From Hermetia illucens (taxonomy: Eukaryota > Arthropoda > Insecta > Diptera > Stratiomyidae): a stretch of 64,000 bases of DNA. A program made the position numbers and the translations under genes. The stretch covers positions 112,037,982 through 112,101,981 of the forward strand of contig NC_051850.1 of NCBI RefSeq assembly GCF_905115235.1, given 5' to 3'. Within the stretch, counting starts at the first letter, position 1. Each line of letters begins with the position of its first letter. The notes under the pieces were generated by a model. That model saw nothing but the letters and a program-made list of their open reading frames with translations, did no database searches and was not told where the DNA came from. Shown one piece after another: positions 59,396 through 64,000 of the stretch.

Positions 59396-61589
59396 GTTGA
59401 GCTGAATTATGGAAAATTTAGGGATATCACGCATTAAATGGAATTAACCGTGGTCTTAATATAGAGCAAGAAATTCTATTGTTTTGGCGCATTAATTTTC
59501 CATTGTTCGTATTTAAAACTAGTACCCGTTCCCAAACTGGTGCTGCATAGAGTGAGTGTCAAGCTACAGAAGTGCTTACAGGTCCCTAGGGCTTTTGTGT
59601 CACAGTAGTGGTTACGTTCCATTCAGTCGGTATCGGTTTTTGTCAAAATCGATCTGAACCATCCTCAAAATTAAAGTGAAGAGGACTGAACGTTTTCATG
59701 CGAGAGCATTTGATTGTAAATAGTTTGAAACCGCGGTGTATAGTGGAAAACCCACTGTTGTCCGAAGATCACGTTGCTAAATGACCTGCCTGGACACAGG
59801 CAAACATTGATTGCGACTGGAGTAATTTGTTGTTTTTACGAAGTTTTTTTTTCACATTTGTGACTGCGTTATGTGTTTGGTGTCTTCTTTGGTAAGGGAA
59901 CCACAAAAGTGGAAGAAAGTTTCTTCCCAATTGGTCTAGTTCGTCATCAATTGTATGCGGACTTAGGACTCCCTCAATCTACACACAAAATAATTTCTGT
60001 CTCACTTTTGGTATTTGCTTCACCTTGCATTCTTCCATCTCAATCGATGCTAAAGTCGTTCCTGTTTCAGAAATTGGTAATCGGTCATTTTATTTGATAT
60101 CACACATGGTTATCTTCGGAGAAAAGCCTCTATTTTGATATCGTTAGGTGCAACCGTTTTTGAATGGAGTGCATGAGGCAGGCAGGTTTTGCACAAAACC
60201 TTGAAAAACAACTTAGCCGTTGTTTTTACTTTCACAGATTCTTTCACTGGATTGTGAAACACTGCCGAAAAATGTAGGGTTCATGATCTCTACGACAATC
60301 CACACTTTCCTATTAGGGATCTAACTATTACTTACATTAAAGGTACAATATTTTCGTCAATCAGTTCATATGTATATTTTAAGTGCTCAAACAGTTTGGC
60401 TCCATTTTAAATATAAAGAAGCGTCTGAAGCAAGTTCTCACCACTAATGTTATTATGGAACTTATCAGTTAATGGCATTATTTATACTTTCATTTTCATC
60501 GATTGTTATGTACCAACGGCAACGTTTTCAAACAGGTCGGCGATCCGATTGTGTTTGACCTTCGTCTTGGCAAAAGATAATCCACTGTTTGTTTTCATCC
60601 AATATCAATAAATGAAATAAATAATTGGATTGATGATTTGACGATGATGTTAAATTTGATTATACTGTTCATCGTTATCTTGCCTAAAGTCAACGCATCC
60701 TAAGAATGATGAAAACTTATAGAGAAGCTCGTTAAGTATGCAGGATAAGCAATGTCTAGGGCTTTTGTGTTGTCCTTGCTGATTCCTGATGAAAGATAAT
60801 TACAAAACATTCATAATCAAATCAAGGTTAATTTTTGAGATGAGTCGTCGTGATCCACCTAAAGTTCACGAGGAAAGGAAAAAGAATATTTTTTTTAAGT
60901 TGGTAAATATAAAAAGCCTAAATGGAGAAGTTGACAATATAAAATTCGTGAAAATAGACAAAAGTACAGGCTTGAGAAATTTGAAATAACTAGTCGTGGT
61001 AAGAGCAAATATTTCTTGGGTTGGATTTGGAATGAGCGAAAGCTGGAATACCACGCAAGAGACGCTTGAAAAACAATAATAGAGCTTCTCTATGAGTTTT
61101 TGAACTGAATTAACTATAGATTATCGAATATCAATATAAAATAATAAAATTAGATTATCCTTTGATATTCCTGATCCATACGCGGGAAGTTAACATTAAT
61201 TAAGTTACAAAGACAACGGTGCCGAAGTCCTTCAGAATGCTCGTTTTCTCGAACTTAGGTGAGAATTCCAGTATTACTTCAGGATCTTCAGGGGTTATGT
61301 GTAGTAAGAATGTTAGACTTCGAAAGAATGAAGTTCCTTCTTGTAAATTTGTGCTTTTGTATTCTGGGAGTCCTGTTGCAAGTAAACATAAGTATCGGAC
61401 CGCAATGATTAAAATGGTTAATTTAGGCTGCTATTGCCCATGGCTTATAAAAAATAGAACCCACTTGAAAATTGTCGAGTTTTTTTATTCAGTAGCTTTT
61501 TTCTCATATTTTCTCTTTTAAAGTTTTTCAAATCCTTATTATTTCATAATATAGGGGTGGGTGGTTTTCGTTGTAACAATATTATATTT
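59396..61589. other. Intronic, unassigned
   Basis: AT-rich. Frames at 59873-60097, 60789-60989 and 61219-61521 have no recognisable domain. A CAGGTTTTGCACAAAACC palindrome near 60182 resembles the end of repeat G. Confidence 0.3.
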
Positions 61590-61935
61590 AAAACAAGCCG
61601 GGAAACCGGAAGCCCTATATTCAGGCATGAAAAGTTTTGTGTATTTCTTTTATAAAGAGATTTGAGTGTGCATCCCCCGCACTCCCCACCTTTCCAACAA
61701 ATGTCAAAACTAAAACCGGCATCGAAAAGTACTAGCCGAGACCTTTAAGTTGATACCCCACATGACTATATTTCATGAAAAAAAAATTACACCCCTGCAT
61801 TTATGAGCGTTCACAGTTCCCACCTACCAAATTCGGTGTCAAACCCTACAACCGTCTCCGAGAAAAATGCGTGTGACGGACAGACAGACAGTAAACCGAT
61901 TTTAATAAAGTTTTGTTTTACACAAAACCTTAAAA
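61590..61935 (+). repeat. Repeat family G, copy 4 (clearest)
   Basis: GATACCCCACATGACTATAT then an A-run and TTACACCCCTGCATTTATG, then CCGTCTCCGAGAAAAATGCG, GACGGACAGACAGACAG and GATTTTAATAAAGTTTTGTT with ACACAAAACC. The order is shared with copies 1-3. Confidence 0.7.
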
Positions 61936-62309
61936 ACGAATCATTAGTTGATCCAAAGTCCAAGTGATTATTTACTGTAACTGCGTACTTTACTATTTGT
62001 GTATTTCTAGTCGATAAGAAATACTCGAAAACACATCCAGATAGCGAATGTAGGCGTATAATACAAGAACTCGGGATACCGGAAGCTGGATGCTTCGAGT
62101 ATAAGGGATCATTTTTTATGAGAAATTTCCTATTCACGTTTTTCTATTCGTACAAAGCTAAGAATTCAAAATATTCCTTGAAATATGTATGTATTTCCAT
62201 ACTCTAACTGCGCCGTTTATATGAGCTCCCCATATATGATGATGACGTCATACGCGTCCTAGAGTGCAATAAATTCTGAAATTCTGAAATACAAAATTTT
62301 GACCTTCGA
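61936..62309. other. Intronic, unassigned
   Basis: AT-rich non-coding gap. Nothing recognised. Confidence 0.3.
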
Positions 62310-62430
62310 TATCTTCGTTGTTGGCGCAATAACTCAATGTGTTAGAGCACTTCATTTAAGATCGTAACGGTACACTACAGGATCACAGTATCCTAGTGGA
62401 TGCAATGTGGTCAACACTGCGCTCACTGGT
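62310..62430 (-). mobile_element. 5'-truncated SINE
   Basis: GTTGTTGGCGCAATAACTC then GTGTTAGAGCACTTCATTTA, GATCGTAACGGTACACTA and GCAATGTGGTCAACACTGCG match the SINE 3' half, with a small deletion and worn tail. Confidence 0.75.
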
Positions 62431-62683
62431 CCAGAAGGTCCTGCAAAAGGGCTCAATATGCTTTACTTTTATTCTACTAGGTAGACTTAGAAGAAGAAAA
62501 TTGAAAACCGCCTCTTAAAAACCATGGTATCAGTATTTGACACGGAAAGCAAGTGTTAATATATCAAATCGCATTTCTAATGCAGTTTCTATCTCGCCAA
62601 ACATTCTTGATGAAAGTACCACGTCCAGCCGTAGTTTATTGTTTTTGCCACAGTATGAACTGGTTTCAGATATGATATTAGCT

Positions 62684-62806
62684 GCAGATTTTTGACAAGG
62701 ATATGTGTGATGTAATTCAAAAGCCCTGGTCTAAGAGACTGCTTCAGATTTTTGACGAGGATGTGTGTGATATGATTCAAAAAGCCCCCGGTCTAAGAGA
62801 CTTACA
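62684..62806 (+). repeat. Tandem duplication, unit about 60 bases
   Basis: Two adjacent units starting CAGATTTTTGACAAGGAT and CAGATTTTTGACGAGGAT and ending GGTCTAAGAGACT. The plus strand stays open across both units (QIFDKDMCDVIQK, then QIFDEDVCDMIQK) to a stop at about 62826. A stop codon lies directly upstream. Confidence 0.8.
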
Positions 62807-63185
62807 CAAAAATCTAACGCTTCTCTAAGCTTAAGAAAAACGCTCAATGGCATCGATCATTTTATCATTTGATCCAAGACTTTGTCACTGGAGTATTCTT
62901 TTGGGTCCTAGGAAAGGTCTCCAATATGGAAGGTGTGGACGTAATTCCATTCATAAATGAATCTTTTTAGGTTTTTGTGTAGTTCTCCCATCTTGGTCGT
63001 CTCTGGCCGCTCAGGATGGTCTTTTGACCATCGACAATCTCAGTAGTCATTACACTATTCTTTGCTGCCCTTGCAATTTTCGTAGAACTGCTATTACCAT
63101 ACACTCATTTATATTTATCCGTACAAATTAATCGCATAAATAATGGTTAAAATAACTGTTGGACATATGAACTAAAATCTCAGCA
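62807..63185. other. Intronic, unassigned
   Basis: Non-coding gap. Nothing recognised. Confidence 0.3.
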
Positions 63186-63189
63186 TCTT

Positions 63190-63385
63190 GGTTGATAACG
63201 AACAAGCTTTGGCAGGCTGCATTTTTGTTCCACCTCCTTTCCAGTGATTTCGAAACGGTTTTAGACGGCATAAACAAGGAGTGTATCCAACATGGTGTGC
63301 GTAGGAAGGGAATTACTGAGGAACTAGTAGCCATTAGAAAAGTAGCTAATGCTGGTTTAAAAAAAGATTATTCTCTGGTCTAACA
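63190..63385 (+). mobile_element. LINE RT scrap
   Basis: FHLLSSDFETVLDGINKECI then QHGVRRKGITEELVAIRKVA resembles the LFIDFEKAFDSINR..W..L...GIP.K.V.II block of LINE reverse transcriptases. It is short and isolated. The family is not assigned. Confidence 0.5.
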
Positions 63386-64000
63386 TACCCGTGGAAGTGG
63401 AACCAAATCTACTTTAGTTTTTATCCGGTTCGGTAGCGAATTGGGTTCATCCAAGGTGTGTCGAGTCGAAAGATGATGATATGAAATCATCTAGCGTATC
63501 AAGTTATCGTTAATGCGTCAATAACAAGCAGCGCCAACTGTGGAGTACTAATTAATCAGGATGGGGTAATACGTGAAGTAATTTCATAGAGGGGTTCACC
63601 GTTGGCTGAGAGCACTGATCATAGGCACTTAAATTGCCCAGTTCTGTGTGGATGGCTACCAGTGACAGAGATCGTGGCCGGTTTTATAGGGGCCGGTCAC
63701 TAAAAACTCTAAGTCAAAGGCGCTTGGAAATCATCATCTACATAGAGCAATGTATAAGGCGCTGGAGGTTGGATGTCCCGGGTCCATGCCAAGACCCAAT
63801 TGTAAATGTTTAACTAAAGCCGCCCTAAACAGTACTTGTGATCGTAATTATGTACTTTCTTCCGATTGGCAGTATTTCAGTATTTTAAATGGCTTACCGT
63901 TACTGTGTGTACTGCTTTCCTCTCTATCCTCCGGTTGAAATCAATATTTTATAGTTTACTTTATATGACAATTGATACCGCGCATTTTAGTCTAGGAAAA
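63386..64000. other. Unassigned right edge
   Basis: It may hold further LINE debris (a basic region near 63680-63790), but I see no clear motif. Confidence 0.3.

Overview
The window looks like an insect nuclear scaffold, most likely from a fly (Diptera). It has short spliced host genes with GT-AG introns, AT-rich spacers, a mariner transposon with TA duplications, and many decayed non-LTR retrotransposons. I cannot name the species; a transposon-rich lower brachyceran such as a soldier fly is a guess. Five host genes are supported. A secreted/ER 2-Cys peroxiredoxin (Prx4/Jafrac2 type) lies at 7177-8109 (+). The spliceosomal cyclophilin CWC27 lies at 13574-23643 (-), with seven exons and one intron of about 8.2 kb. 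The RNA 5'-kinase CLP1 lies at 24118-25967 (+) in six exons, head-to-head with CWC27 across 474 bases. A diverged phospholipid scramblase lies at 34255-35200 (+) in three exons. The first two coding exons of a proline/glycine-rich, annexin-like protein lie at 40684-40833 and 51146-51395 (+). The rest of that gene is not visible, so the right-hand 12.6 kb is probably its next intron. Most of the remaining DNA is transposon debris. One RTE-like LINE family has four pieces, one of them inside the big CWC27 intron. A second LINE family (called C here) has at least eight pieces and ends in an ATG-type trinucleotide tail. A third family (D) is present as an inverted pair. An R2-group-like LINE lies at 36-38.2 kb, and R1-like ORF1/endonuclease and RT pieces lie at 28.3-30.5 kb. 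A tRNA-derived SINE occurs in five copies, and its 3' end resembles that of LINE C. DNA transposons include one nearly complete mariner with inverted repeats, a decayed mariner, a mariner end and a transposase scrap. LTR fossils are a broken Ty3/Gypsy element in the CWC27 intron and a Ty1/Copia RT scrap. Four further dispersed repeat families (F, G, H, I) have no coding capacity that I can see. As a system, the most notable items are the CWC27/CLP1 divergent pair of RNA-processing genes, the SINE/LINE C partnership suggested by shared 3' ends, a SINE insertion proven by an empty-site paralogue, a palindromic stem-loop repeat, and a scramblase that has lost the family's cysteine clusters. I saw no prokaryote-style system, CRISPR array, rRNA or true tRNA gene.
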